A stretch of DNA of 64,000 bases from CAVVFX01 sp963777595 (GCA_963777595.1 CAVZRE010000041.1:45372-109371), one strand, 5' to 3'; shown: positions 18,719-28,661, numbered from the stretch's first letter. Notes: generated from the sequence alone by a model not told the origin. Translations and numbers: made by a program.

Positions 18719-20681
18719 GCACTGGCCTGTTGATCGAGATTGGAAGCGAAGAGATCCCCGATTGGATGATTCCCGGCGCGCTCGATAGCTTCCGTAATCT
18801 TGTGTCGCAAGCCCTGGATTGTGACGGCGTCCCGCCGGTTGTGCTTCAGCCGGATGCCACGTGCCGACGGCTGACTCTGAGAGCTTCGGACGTATACGAA
18901 CGCCAGCCCGACAAGACCGAACGGATGCAAGGTCCGGCGAAATCGGCGCCTGCGGGAGCCGTAGCAGGCTTTGCGAAAAAGGCCGGTGTCGCACCGGAAC
19001 AACTCGAGATCACGGCAACGGGCAAGGGCGAATACTACACCTATTTGAAACAGATCCCGGGCCGCGCGACCAAAGATATTTTGGCCGAATCGCTCCCCGG
19101 CATCGTGCTCAAGATTCCTTTTCCCAAGACGATGTACTGGACCGCTAAGCATGGTCCGCGGTTCATCCGTCCAATACGTTGGATCGTGGCGCTGTTGGGC
19201 GACGAGGTCATCCCGTTCGAAATCGCCGGCGTGAAGTCGGGAAACCTGACCAACGGCCACCGGCGCTTGGGAGCCGGCAACATTGCAGTCACGGTAGCCG
19301 ACTACGAGGGCAAGCTGCGGGAAAACTTCGTAATTCTTTCCGCCGTTGAGCGTCGCAAGAAGATTCAAAGCGAAATCGCCGTCAGCATAAAGCCCGATTC
19401 AGGGCTACTGGAAACGCTCACGTATCTGACCGAATATCCCACCCCAATTACCGGCGAATTCGATCCGTCGTATCTCGATCTACCCGAAGAAGTGCTGGTC
19501 ACCGTGATGCGACATCACCAGAAGTATTTCTCGGTGGTGGATGCGGATGGCAAGCTGGCGAACCAGTTTGTCGCGGTGATGAACATCGATGCCGATCGCG
19601 AAGGTCTGGTGAAACGCGGCAACGAGCGTGTGCTGCGAGCGCGGTTCAACGATGCACGGTTCTTCTGGGATCAGGATCAACACAAGAAGCTGGCCGACCG
19701 AGTGCAGGATCTTGCCAACGTTACGTTCCAGGCTAAACTCGGCAGCTATCTTGCCAAGACCGAACGCGTGGTGGAACTGGTTGCGAAACTTGGCGGGGAC
19801 GCGGACGCTGAACGAGCGGCATGGCTGTCGAAAGCGGACCTCACCACCGAACTCGTCAAGGAGTTCACCGAGTTGCAAGGCATCGTCGGCGGACGTTATG
19901 CGGAGTTCCAGGGCGAGCCCGCAGAAGTCGCGATGGCCATCTACGATCAGTACAAGCCTGTCAGCATGGAAGATTCGATTCCGCGCACGCCGGCGGGTCA
20001 GATTGTCGCCATCGCTGATAAGCTCGACACCCTCAACGGCTGCTTTTCCGTCGGCCTCATTCCGACCGGCTCGAAGGATCCCTTCGCGCTTCGGCGTGCC
20101 GCTCAAGGCATCGTCAAGATTCTGGTGGAAGGGAAGCTGCGGCTTCCGGTGCGAAAATCCGTCTCGCCCGAAGTCGAGCCCTTTCTTCTCGACCGCATTC
20201 GTTATTACTTCCGCGATGTCCGCGGCTTCAAGTACGACGAAGTCAACGCCATTCTTGCCTCCGGCTGGGACGATCTGGTGGACGTGGAAGAGCGTCTGAT
20301 AGCCATCCAGGCGGTCCGCTCGACGCCTGACTTCGAACCGCTCGCGGCCAGCTTCAAACGCATTCAGAACATTCTCAAGCAGGCGAAGTTCGAAGCCACC
20401 GGCCAAAGGAGATCGACCCGGTGCTTTGATCGAGCACGGACCCGAAGCCGACCTGTATTCTGCCTTCGTCGCGACGCGCGTCGAAGTGTTAACGCCAGAA
20501 TTACCGCGAGGCGCTCGAATCGATTGCGGCGCTGCGTCCCAAAGTCGATCTGTTTTTCGATAAGGTCCTGGTGAACGCGCCTGACGAGCGCGTCCGCCAG
20601 AATCGACTCACGTTATTACACTCGCTCTTGGCCGAGTTTTCGACCATCGCGGATTTTTCGGAAATTGTCACCAGTTCATAG
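18715..20681 (+). CDS. glyS: Glycine--tRNA ligase beta subunit, C-terminal frameshifts
   Basis: The beta subunit supplies tRNA recognition, including the anticodon-binding domain. It starts at ATG 18715 (STGLLIEIGSEEIP) inside the glyQ stop. Homology runs unbroken to KFEATG near 20400, including the conserved MRHHQKYFSV and RFNDARFFWDQD motifs. Between about 20405 and 20500 the frame changes three times, reading KEIDPVL, then LIEHGPEADLYSAFVATRVEVLTP, then NYREALESIAALRPKVDLFFDKVLV and on to a proper family ending at 20679-20681. Taken in the original frame it would end at 20574 with an unrelated Arg-rich tail. Essential genes rarely tolerate this, so assembly errors in this short stretch are the likely cause. 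Confidence 0.9.
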
Positions 20682-20693
20682 GAGAACCATTTG

Positions 20694-23430
20694 ATGAAGA
20701 AGCACGTGTATATGTTCGGCAACGGAAAAGCCGACGGCGACGGCAAAATGAAAGACGTCCTGGGCGGCAAAGGCGCCGGGCTCGCGGAGATGTCGCGCGC
20801 CGGATTGCCGGTTCCTCCGGGATTCACCATAGCGACCGACGTTTGCGTCCTCTTTTTCGAAAACGGCAACAAAGTGCCGGACGAAATCGAGCAGGAAATG
20901 GACGCGTCTCTGGCCAAGCTCGAGAAGAGCATGGATCAGAAGTTGGGTGACCCCGCTAATCCGCTGCTGCTTAGCGTGCGGTCCGGCGCAAAGTTCTCGA
21001 TGCCCGGCATGATGAACACCATCCTTAACCTGGGATTGAACGACGAGACCACCGAGGGCCTCGCGAAGATGAGCAACAATCCCCGTTTCGCGTACGATTG
21101 CTATCGCCGTTTTATCCAGATGTTCGGCGAAGTCGCGCTCGAAATCGATATGGAGAAGTTCGACCATATCTTCGATTCACGCAAAGCTAAAGCCAAGGTC
21201 AAGCTGGATACGGAACTCACCGCTGACGATCTGAAGGTGATCATCGGCGACTATCTGAAGCTGGTGCAGAAAGAGACCAAGAAGCCGTTCCCGCAGGATC
21301 CCAGAGAACAGCTCGTGCTGTCGCGCGATGCAGTGTTCAAGAGCTGGTGGAATCCGAAGGCCGCCTATTACCGCAAGATGGAAAAGATTCCGGATTCCAT
21401 CGGCACTGCGGCGAACGTGCAGGCGATGGTGTTCGGCAACATGAACGATGAGTCGGGCACGGGCGTGGGCTTCACGCGTGATCCCGGCAGCGGTGAGAAG
21501 GTATTCTACGGCGAGTATCTGCTCAATGCGCAAGGTGAGGATGTGGTGGCCGGAATCCGGACTCCGCAGCCCATCGCCCACCTGGAGACGGTGATGCCCG
21601 AGGCATTCGCGCAACTCAAGGAGATCACCACTAACCTCGAAAAGTTCTTCAAGGACATGCAGGACTTCGAGTTCACTATTCAGAACGGCAAGCTGTGGAT
21701 GCTGCAAACCCGCAATGGCAAGCGTACGGGTCCCGCCGCGGTTCGCGTAGCCGTCGAGATGGTGGAAGAAGGCATGATCACCAAGAAGGAAGCGATGCTG
21801 CGCGTCGCTCCGAACCAATTGGATCAGCTGCTGCACCCGGTGTTCGATGCGAAGTCGCTCAAGTCTCTGGTTAAGCTGACGACGGGCATCTCGGCATCTC
21901 CCGGAGCTGCCGTGGGCCGAGTCGCGTACAGCGCGGATGACGCGGTGGAACTCGCGGTAAAGGGCCCGGTGATTCTGGCTCGCAAGGAAACCACGCCGGA
22001 CGATATTCACGGTATGGACGCCGCCAAGGGTATCATGACGGCGATCGGCGGAAAGTCCAGCCACGCCGCGGTAGTTGCGCGCGGTATGGGACGGCCTTGC
22101 GTCGTCGGCGCAGGCGCGCTGCGCATCGACGAAAAGAAGAAGATCATGACCGTCGAGGTCGGCGGCAAGACGGTGACGGTGAAGGAAGGCGAGTGGATCT
22201 CGTTCGATGGCACCACGGGCGAAGTCTACCTCGGCCAGGCGACTACCGTTGAACCCAATGTGAAGTCCGCGTTCCTCGGCAAGTTCATGGGATGGGCCGA
22301 CGAGTTCCGCGGAAAGTTCGGGGTGCGCGCTAATGCCGATATCCCTCGCGATGCGAAGGTTGCCCGTGCGTTCGGCGCGGAAGGCATCGGACTCTGCCGT
22401 ACCGAGCACATGTTCTTCGCCGAAGATCGTCTGCCCTTCGTGCAGGCGATGATTCTGGCACGCGATGAGAAGACCCGCCGTGAAGCTTTGAAGAAACTGC
22501 TCCCGATGCAGCGCGCGGACTTTGCCGGATTGTTCAAGGCGATGGACGGCTTCCCGGTGGTTATCCGCACGCTCGATCCGCCGCTCCACGAGTTCCTGCC
22601 CAAGCGCGAGGACCTGATGGTCGATATGGCCAAGCTGCCTTACGCGGATGCCAAGATCAAGAAGGAACTGGCTGCGGATTTCAAGATTCCGGTCGGCGAG
22701 TTGAAGAAGAAGCTGCCGGAACTGCTGCATCGCGTGGAAGAACTGCACGAGTTCAACCCGATGCTGGGACATCGCGGCTGCCGTCTGGGCATCGCGTATC
22801 CCGAGATCACCGAGATGCAGGCGCGCGCCATCTTCGAAGCAGTAGCGCTGGTCGCGAAGAAGGGCATCAAGGTGATTCCGGAAGTCATGATCCCGCTGAT
22901 CGGCAGCGTGGAAGAGTTCGACAACCAGAAGGCGATCGTCAAGAAGATTGCGGACGAAGTTCTCGGCAAGGCCGGTCTTGCGGATCAGCATTACCTGATC
23001 GGCACCATGATCGAGATTCCGCGTGCGGCGTTACTGGCGGATAAGGTAGCGAAGTCGGCGCAGTTCTTCAGCTTCGGTACCAACGATCTGACGCAGACCA
23101 CGATGGGTCTGTCGCGCGACGATTATACGAAGTTCCAGAAGACCTACGAGGATGCACAAGATCTTCAAGACTGATCCGTTCGCGGTGCTGGACCAGGAAG
23201 GCGTTGGCATTCTGGTGGAAATGGCCACGAAGAATGGCAAGAAGGCGCGTCCGGACCTGGAAGTGGGGATCTGCGGCGAGCACGGTGGTGAGCCGAGTTC
23301 GGTCGGATTCTGTTACAAGGTCGGGATGGATTATGTGTCCTGCTCTCCGTACCGGGTGCCGATCGCACGGCTCGCGGCGGCGCAGGCGGCGATCGCCGAT
23401 GATAAAGGCGCAGCCAGCCAGACGGCGTAA
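20694..23430 (+). CDS. ppdK: Pyruvate, phosphate dikinase, one frameshift
   Basis: PpdK interconverts pyruvate, ATP and phosphate with phosphoenolpyruvate, AMP and pyrophosphate. It has the N-terminal ATP-grasp domain (GGKGAGLAEMSRAGLPVPPGF), the swivelling phospho-His domain (AIGGKSSHAAVVARGMGRPCV) and the C-terminal TIM barrel with FSFGTNDLTQTT and the catalytic Cys in the GEPSSVGFC loop. An AGGAGA Shine-Dalgarno precedes the ATG at 20694. One extra C near 23162 breaks the frame after YEDA; the continuation KIFKTDPFAVLDQEG runs to the stop at 23428-23430. Repaired length, about 910 residues, is normal. A decayed copy of its 3' end lies at 30117-30345. The gene follows glyS by 12 bases. Confidence 0.94.
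23005..23405 (+). repeat. Left copy of the ppdK 3'-end direct repeat
   Basis: This intact 3' end of ppdK recurs in the same orientation, shortened and mutated, at 30117-30345. Long matching stretches include the region around GTTGGCATTCTGGTGGAAAT and the one around GGCGCGTCCGGACCTGGAAG. The pair brackets about 6.7 kb of accessory genes. Confidence 0.75.
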
Positions 23431-23454
23431 GGCTGGCTTTCAGTTTGCTGTTGA

Positions 23455-23488
23455 AAGCGGCTTCTCGAAAGGGCGGCCGCTTTTTTTT
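23455..23488 (+). terminator. Rho-independent terminator of ppdK
   Basis: AAGCGGC (23455-23461) pairs with GCCGCTT (23476-23482) around a 14-base loop and runs into eight T residues (23481-23488). It lies 25 bases after the ppdK stop. A weaker stem (CCAGCC/GGCTGG) overlaps the stop codon itself. Confidence 0.75.
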
Positions 23489-24174
23489 ATGGGTCCTAGC
23501 GGATCGAAGCCAGCCCGGCCTTGATCCGGACCGGCAGCTGAACACTTGTTGCGAAAGGCAAGCCTTGATCGCCAAAGCGCGGTCACGCCAGGAAATGAAA
23601 ATGGCCGCCGATGAACGCGGATAAGGCTCGGCTGTGTAAGGACTTGGCGGGCTTTTGTTGTGCTGCTTGCCGCGTCATTTTCGGAAGAAGGCGATTTCGG
23701 TTGATTGCAGGTCAAAAGAGTTTCGATTGTCAAAGAGCTTTCGTCGACGTGATAATGGTCGACATACCGGGCTCATTCCCCCGTTGGAGAATACTTCTAA
23801 TCTCCAATCCACTTTTATCATGCGGACAGGCGAAGTTGTTTGGGCCGTGTTTGTAAGCTGTGCCGGGAAGTGCAGACGCCGCATCAGGTCCTGAATCGCG
23901 GGTCCAAGCGCAAGCTATCCATCTCCGGATCTACCTTCAGGAAAGCCATGAAACCGGAGCGATCATGATACGCCTACTCCAGTTGAGCCAGGGCCTGGTC
24001 CTTATCCCCCACCGGCGGCCGGCATTCCTGTTGACTGCGTATGAGATGACGATCTTCCCCGAAGAGCGGGCGATTATTAAAAAGGACGACGGCCGTCGGC
24101 GTAGCGACCGGCTTGTATTCGCGATACATCGGGAACTGAACCGCGTCCGAACAGTTGGGGTATATACTGTGGCG
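23489..24174. other. Intergenic stretch, no gene seen
   Basis: About 690 bases between the ppdK terminator and the PEP-CTERM gene. Frames in it have atypical composition and no recognisable protein. One hairpin is visible, TTGGAGA (23784-23790) with TCTCCAA (23801-23807), followed by a T-rich stretch. A TATATACT box at about 24161-24168, just before the next start, may be part of its promoter. Confidence 0.5.
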
Positions 24175-25527
24175 ATGCGGCTGCAGCTGTTCATAACGGG
24201 CCTGGCGTTGTTGTGGGCTGTGCAACCTGTCAGCGCCGATAGCCTTGCGATTTGGTTAGGCCCGTCCGGGGGCAACTGGAGTAACCCTGCGAACTGGGAC
24301 CCTGGGATTGTCCCGAACGGCGCCGTCAGCGCAACCATCCAGGACGCCATTTATCTGCAACTTGATACCTCGGTCACGCTTGACAACCTCACGCTGAAGC
24401 AGGGATGGCTCACGGTGAATAGCGGACAGACACTGCAGTTCAATCCCAACGGCGCGCTTTCGATCTTGCCCGACAAGTCCGGCTACGGAAGCAACCTTAA
24501 CATTCAGGGCACGGTAAACTTGACGGGCGCCGGCGACACCCTTACCGTGGCCCCGAATGGCCCGGTAGACATATACTCCGACGAGAGTAACATTCTCGTG
24601 ATTCAAAATGGCACCCTTACAATCGGCACGGGAGCTTCGCTGACGAATTACAATTCCGCCACCGGAACGCTGACCGGAGGTTCCTTCGCAATTCAGAGCG
24701 GAACGTTACAGCTGGCCGGGGCGGATCTTGTCAACAACGATTCCGTCCTCGTGCTTGGGGGCTCGGCTCGATTTATCGATCAAAACGGTGCAAATGCGTT
24801 GCGGGATTTCGCCGATAACCAATCAGGCGCCACTCTGAATATCGTTGACGGGGAGTCATTTACCGACAACACTGCATTTACAAACTCCGGCGCCTTATAC
24901 CTTGACCCGACTTCGACCTTCTCGGGCGCGGGGAGTTTCACGCAGAGCTCCGGGTCGACCGAGGTCGACGGTAAGCTTTCCGAGAGCGGCGGAGTTGTTC
25001 TGAACGGCGGCCAGTTTCTCGGCTTGGGCACGATCGCCTCGCTGGTGACAAACAATTCCGCAGTCTTCGAGCCCGGGTCGCTCTTCGACGCTCTTTCCTT
25101 AGCGCCCGGCGCAACCAGCGTAGGCGGGTACTCGCAAGCGGCCGGCGGAACGCTTCAAATTGGTATGAACGGCCTGTCATACAGCTCGGTCGACGTGACC
25201 GGAAGTGGGGCGGACAACGTCAATCTGGCAGGTCTCCTCGATATCACGTTTGGCTCTGCGCTGCCGCCTCAGGGAGTCTATACGATTCTGGCGGATCCGA
25301 GCGGGACGATCGCCGGAAACGTCAACAGCGTTGAATGCCCCTCCCTACCGGGCCAGTCCATTGTCTGCACGGACTCCATATCCGCAGATGGCCACAGCGT
25401 CTTGCTCACTATCACGGGTACCGCGCCCGAGCCTTTCACGTGGGCGCTTGTCGGCCTGGGAGTGGCCGTTCTATGTTCCGTGAACGTTCGGCGGCCGCGT
25501 CAGTTAGCGCGAAGGACTTCCGCTTGA
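24175..25527 (+). CDS. PEP-CTERM-sorted, beta-helical surface protein
   Basis: A 450-residue exported protein. It has a signal peptide (LFITGLALLWAVQPVSA), a long repetitive region of short beta-strands rich in Asn, Thr, Ser and Gly (phrases such as LTLKQGWLTVNSGQTLQF and FTNSGALYLDP) that suggests a beta-helix like autotransporter passengers, and a C-terminal PEP-CTERM signal: the PEP tripeptide, a membrane helix and an Arg-rich end (VNVRRPRQLARR). PEP-CTERM proteins are cut by an exosortase and go to the surface or extracellular matrix; no exosortase gene is in the window. I chose the ATG at 24175; a GTG two codons earlier is possible. The frame is open for 105 codons upstream without homology. 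Confidence 0.8.
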   Translation: MRLQLFITGLALLWAVQPVSADSLAIWLGPSGGNWSNPANWDPGIVPNGAVSATIQDAIYLQLDTSVTLDNLTLKQGWLTVNSGQTLQFNPNGALSILPDKSGYGSNLNIQGTVNLTGAGDTLTVAPNGPVDIYSDESNILVIQNGTLTIGTGASLTNYNSATGTLTGGSFAIQSGTLQLAGADLVNNDSVLVLGGSARFIDQNGANALRDFADNQSGATLNIVDGESFTDNTAFTNSGALYLDPTSTFSGAGSFTQSSGSTEVDGKLSESGGVVLNGGQFLGLGTIASLVTNNSAVFEPGSLFDALSLAPGATSVGGYSQAAGGTLQIGMNGLSYSSVDVTGSGADNVNLAGLLDITFGSALPPQGVYTILADPSGTIAGNVNSVECPSLPGQSIVCTDSISADGHSVLLTITGTAPEPFTWALVGLGVAVLCSVNVRRPRQLARRTSA

Positions 25528-25842
25528 GCTGGAAGACAAACCGCAGCATCCTTCAGGACGAAGACCCCAGGGTCATCCGACTGCCGGAAGAAATCCGCCG
25601 CCGAATGGTCCTGCCTCGGTCTTGGTTGTCTAGGCGGATGAGTGCCTGAATCCGCCGCATGGGGTGATACGTGGACAGACCGCTCGTCCGGTCGGTACGC
25701 AACGCGGCGATTCGGCCACATGGGTCGAAGAATGGAAGAGCGTTGAACTAAGTCGCCCGCCCGGCGGGGACGTTCTAACTCGCACGGGGCAGTTGCTGCT
25801 GTGCATTTCGTCATCGTTGGCGAGAAACGACAGTCGAATTTT
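25528..25842. other. Intergenic stretch, no gene seen
   Basis: About 315 bases after the PEP-CTERM gene. Short frames on both strands show no family resemblance, no obvious hairpin with a T-run was found, and it probably is decayed island DNA. Confidence 0.4.
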
Positions 25843-25982
25843 ATGACTGAGAACGGCATCACACGATGCTCGGTCCCGGTCTCCTCGAATCCGTTTATAA
25901 TACGGTCCTGGCATACGAAGTAGGCGCGCGCCGAGGTTCCCGCTACGATTTCAGCAGTGTCGTGCCGGGACACTCCAGATAA
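25843..25982 (+). pseudogene. Fragment of a GxxExxY-family gene
   Basis: An ATG at 25843 opens with MTENGITR, the usual N-terminus of GxxExxY proteins, but after about eight codons the homology jumps frame to LGPGLLESVYNTVLAYEV (from 25869), the family's namesake motif. The ~12 residues normally between these are deleted and everything after the AYEV block is lost. The family is common in mobile and accessory regions and its function is not firmly known. This is a broken remnant, not a working gene. Confidence 0.6.
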
Positions 25983-26073
25983 GGTCCTAGCGTTTATGGG
26001 GCAGTGATCCGGTGTGCTGATCCGAGCTGCGGCGCGCAACATCATCGTCATCGGCTTGGTCTACAATTCAGTT

Positions 26074-26310
26074 ATGGAGAACGGCGGTTTCTTTTCGCAG
26101 GACTTTGTCGCTGCGATTATTTCGGCTGGAGCTCGTGCCCGGCTGGAGACGCTCAAGGCCGGCGTTCCGGTTTTCTATCGGGATTGGAAGAGGAATCTGG
26201 ATGTCATGGAACAGCCAGATCGCCGCAAATTCGAGGTGTGCTTTATCGCCGGCGCACCCCGCGAAAGCCAATTACCGCGTGATCCAGGAGTTGGAAGGCT
26301 CGGCTGCCTG
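26074..26310 (+). CDS. Small protein upstream of zeta toxin, putative antitoxin, frameshifted
   Basis: A ~78-residue protein starting MENGGFFSQDFVAAIISAGAR at ATG 26074. It reads in one frame to FIAGAP near 26260, where one extra C in a CCCC run shifts it; the other frame continues AKANYRVIQELEGSAA and stops at 26308-26310, five bases before the toxin start. The sequence is helical and acidic-to-neutral without a DNA-binding motif I recognise. Position directly before a zeta-type kinase suggests an epsilon-like neutraliser, but it is not homologous to classical epsilon as far as I can see. The role is inferred from position only. Confidence 0.6.
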
Positions 26311-26314
26311 AGGA

Positions 26315-26898
26315 GTGCCCGTCCTGACGATTTTTGCCGGGCCGAACGGTTCCGGAAAGAGCAGTTTGATCAGGCAGGTCGAGTTCGAGGGTCGCCAGAA
26401 CTTGCTGGAACCGGATGCAATTGCGAGGCGCATCAAACCGGAAACGCCGCAACAGGCAGGACTCTCGGCGGGGAGAGAGGTGCTTCGCCGGACCGCGGAG
26501 TACATTCGAAACGCGGAAAGCTTTGCCATCCAAACCACCCTCGCCGGAGGCTGGACGAACTCTGCGATCGGGGCGGCGCTGGAACGGTCGTTCTTCACCC
26601 GGCTCTTCTACATATGCCTGGACAACCCCGAAAGGAGCATCCAGCGAGTGCGCGAGCGTGTCGCTCAGGGAGGGCACGACGCCCCCGACGCGGATGTGCG
26701 CCGCCGATACACGCGCAGTCTTACAAACGCCGGCTGCGTTTTGCAGTTAGTGCATCAGGGACTCGTCTCTTCGATAATTCGGGCGCTGAGCCGCGGCCGG
26801 TTTTCGAGATGCGCGGCGGGCGAGTTGTCGGACTCAACGACGAGATTCCAGTATGGGCGGCGGCCTTACTTGAAAGGAACACCAATCAGCGGGAATGA
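26315..26898 (+). CDS. Zeta-toxin family P-loop kinase, frameshifted near the C-terminus
   Basis: Zeta toxins are UDP-GlcNAc kinases that block cell-wall synthesis; related enzymes phosphorylate other small molecules. The protein starts at GTG 26315 with TIFAGPNGSGKSSLIRQ (Walker A), then AIQTTLAGG (the ETTLSG-like substrate motif), LFYICLDNPERSIQRVRERV and GGHDAPDADVRRRYTRSL, both strong zeta features. At about 26775 a base is missing: the frame should pass from QLVHQGL to LFDNSGAEPRPVFEMRGG, which continues in another frame to the stop at 26896-26898. The mRNA is probably bicistronic with the small upstream gene. If the shift is real the toxin has lost its last ~45 residues and may be inactive. 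Confidence 0.75.
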
Positions 26899-27053
26899 AA
26901 ACGACCGAAGCGCGTTTCTCGTTCCTAATCCTGCTTAGATGGGGACTTAACCGGGAGTAATTTCCTGGGGGTCGATTCCGCCAACGTCAGTATAGGCGAC
27001 GATACAGTCGTGTGGTTTTCCTCGACCGCCATTTGGGAGACAGTAATTCTGGT

Positions 27054-27276
27054 TCAGCGAAGTTTCAGCAGTTGTTCGACAGTCAGTCCGGCTTCGGTCA
27101 GAATCTGTCGGAGCGTGCCGGGACGACCGCGTTTGTGATCCGGAACCACAACGCGCGCGTACGGGTCACCGCGCCTGAGGACAATGTGGGCTCCCTCTTT
27201 GGCGGTTTACAACAAATCCCACCCGCAGAAGCACCTTCACCAGCTCCTGGCCGGAAACGTCAGTTGGCAACTTCAC
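27054..27276 (-). CDS. hicA: HicA-type mRNA interferase toxin, frameshifted
   Basis: HicA toxins are small double-stranded-RNA-binding-fold ribonucleases that cleave mRNA through a conserved His. This copy starts at a GTG that overlaps the hicB stop (GTGA) and reads VKLPTDVSGQELVKVLLRVGF, VVNRQRGS, then after one extra base in the GGG at about 27188-27190 continues HIVLRRGDPYARVVVPDHKRGRPGTLRQILTEAGL to the stop at 27054-27056. The GSH motif with the catalytic His falls right at the break. All conserved positions are present on both sides, so the shift may be a sequencing error. It is too broken to appear as one open frame. Confidence 0.75.
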
Positions 27277-27497
27277 CGAGGACTGCTGGTGGTGAGTTCT
27301 AAGTACTCTTTCTCCGCCTCAGTCGGGACGGGGTCGCCAGCGGCAATGCAGTCTTCGATGTAGAGATCCGCAGCCTCGCGGATGTTCTTCTGGACCTCAT
27401 CACGGGTATCGCCCTGGGACACACACCCAGGCAATGCCGGTACCGTGGCGACGTATCCGCCGTCTGGCTCCTGCTCAAGGATGATTGTATAGCGCAT
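27273..27497 (-). CDS. hicB: HicB-family antitoxin
   Basis: A 74-residue protein starting at ATG 27497 (MRYTIILEQEPDGGYVATVPALPGC in the family's usual form), with an AAGGG Shine-Dalgarno. It has the HicB partial RNase-H-like fold markers: GGYVATVPALPGC, SQGDTRDEV and NIREAADLYIED. HicB binds and neutralises HicA. There is no separate DNA-binding domain after the core, so this is the short class of HicB. It comes first and overlaps hicA by four bases; the reverse order (toxin first) is commoner. An upstream in-frame start would add 24 residues without homology. Confidence 0.88.
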   Translation of the reverse strand: MRYTIILEQEPDGGYVATVPALPGCVSQGDTRDEVQKNIREAADLYIEDCIAAGDPVPTEAEKEYLELTTSSPR

Positions 27498-27709
27498 GAA
27501 AAATACCCTTCGATTTTGATGATAGCAGCCGGGGGCGCGTCTGCGAGGTGACGCCCGGGTGGATCGCATGGCGCAAGCTAGCGTTTATGGGTATTAATCC
27601 GATATCTCAGTCTTCGAGGGTCTCTTCGAGTTCCGCAACAGGTCGGCGTGCGATAGAAAGACAGACAACACCGGTTGCCGTTTCCCATCTCGGTGGATGC
27701 GACCCAATC

Positions 27710-28222
27710 TCATACGCCAATGTCGGGTTCGATCTGGTCACAGAGAAGGTGCAACGTCAGCCTCGGGCTCATGATAGGGAACGGAACGTGCGCTCTCCTG
27801 CCGTCCCCGATATGGATGTGGCATCGTGGAACGATTAGCGGATCCCGAGTTCGATGCGTGTTGAGATGAATACGTACCATGCCAATCATCCGTGTACTGG
27901 GTAAGCGAAGGTGAAACATGAACTGGGCGATTCGCCAGCCCGTCTGATGCTTCTCCATCCGGACTTTGAAGTCGAGCGTCGACCCAGAGGCGAACCGGAC
28001 GGTATCGCAGGCCAGTTCCTGAATGCCGTCTGACCCCTGCACAAGATAAACGGATTTTTCTTCGAATTGCTTGATCCGGGCGTAATCCAACTGATCCGCC
28101 AAGTATACCCGCAGCTGCCGGAGGAGGCGGTCTGGAGGTTCCAAGTCTAATTCGTCAAGCGCAAGCTCGAAGGACTGCTCTCGCTGCAGAGCGAGTCGCT
28201 TCAGCTCGTCGTCGAGGCTCAA
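27710..28222 (-). CDS. Unknown protein, third gene of the ATPase operon; HxH-containing C-terminus
   Basis: A 170-residue protein I do not recognise. The N-terminal ~60 residues are helical and charged (DDELKRLALQREQSFELALDELDLEP). The C-terminal part is beta-rich and contains the conserved-looking motif PRCHIHIGDG followed by AHVPFPIMSPRLTLHLLC; an HxH pair before a Pro-rich turn resembles metal- or nucleic-acid-hydrolysing toxin folds such as TumE, but the match is weak. It overlaps the preceding gene by four bases (ATGA) and is last in an operon after a 146-residue protein and a P-loop ATPase. It could be the effector of the set. Function is not known. Confidence 0.6.
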   Translation of the reverse strand: MSLDDELKRLALQREQSFELALDELDLEPPDRLLRQLRVYLADQLDYARIKQFEEKSVYLVQGSDGIQELACDTVRFASGSTLDFKVRMEKHQTGWRIAQFMFHLRLPSTRMIGMVRIHLNTHRTRDPLIVPRCHIHIGDGRRAHVPFPIMSPRLTLHLLCDQIEPDIGV

Positions 28223-28659
28223 AATGGCAGGCCCCTTGAGAGATCGTCTGGACCAATTCTGAAAACATCGGTGAGGCGGCTGCGAAGATTGGGTGCTCCC
28301 TTTAAAATCCTTACAGCGGTGCTGTCGTCCGCCAGGAGAAGAAGCTGGCCGCCATCCTGTACAAGGAGGGCGGAATGTCTGTCCATCGCCTCCACAAGCT
28401 CCGGCAGAAATTGGTCGAAATAAATAAGCCGGGTCGAGCCGTCATGCCAAAGTGGGAGGCTGTTGCGAAGCACGTCTGTGGCTGTATCGACGCGGATGGC
28501 CGCGCCGAGTTGGACCTCGGTTTCGGCCCGCAGGTCCGCTTCGACGGCCTCCACGCTTGCGCTTTCGCAGATCAGAAGGTAGATCGCAGGATTTCGCGCG
28601 CCCGCGGCGCCAAGGCCCCTTACAAGGCGAAATGCTGTGACGTCTGAGAACTTCGTCAT
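28219..28659 (-). CDS. Unknown alpha/beta protein, second gene of the ATPase operon
   Basis: A 146-residue protein with no signal peptide or membrane segment. It starts TKFSDVTAFRLVRGLG and alternates strands and helices (AIYLLICESASVEAVEADL, STRLIYFDQFLPELVEAM, GGQLLLLADDSTAVRIL), a Rossmann-like rhythm, but lacks Walker motifs. It resembles a degenerate partner or regulatory domain of a P-loop ATPase. It starts two bases after the ATPase stop and overlaps the third gene by four bases, so the three are certainly co-expressed. I do not recognise a family. Confidence 0.65.
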   Translation of the reverse strand: MTKFSDVTAFRLVRGLGAAGARNPAIYLLICESASVEAVEADLRAETEVQLGAAIRVDTATDVLRNSLPLWHDGSTRLIYFDQFLPELVEAMDRHSALLVQDGGQLLLLADDSTAVRILKGAPNLRSRLTDVFRIGPDDLSRGLPF

Positions 28660-28661
28660 AC

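Noticed and set aside
19480..20406. A 308-codon antisense frame over glyS
   Set aside because: Composition is that of a shadow frame and it lacks a start context or similarity.
21177..22991. A 604-codon open frame antisense to ppdK
   Set aside because: It is the mirror of a high-GC conserved gene; the product is His/Arg/Leu-rich without any family features, and ppdK on the other strand is certain.
23860..24174. N-terminal extension of the PEP-CTERM protein
   Set aside because: The extra 105 codons have no homology and would bury the signal peptide inside the protein.
26014..26898. A single 294-codon frame across the zeta region
   Set aside because: Only its beginning (antitoxin-like) and its end (zeta C-terminus) resemble proteins; the middle is out of frame with the zeta kinase, so it is a chance fusion of two frameshifted genes.
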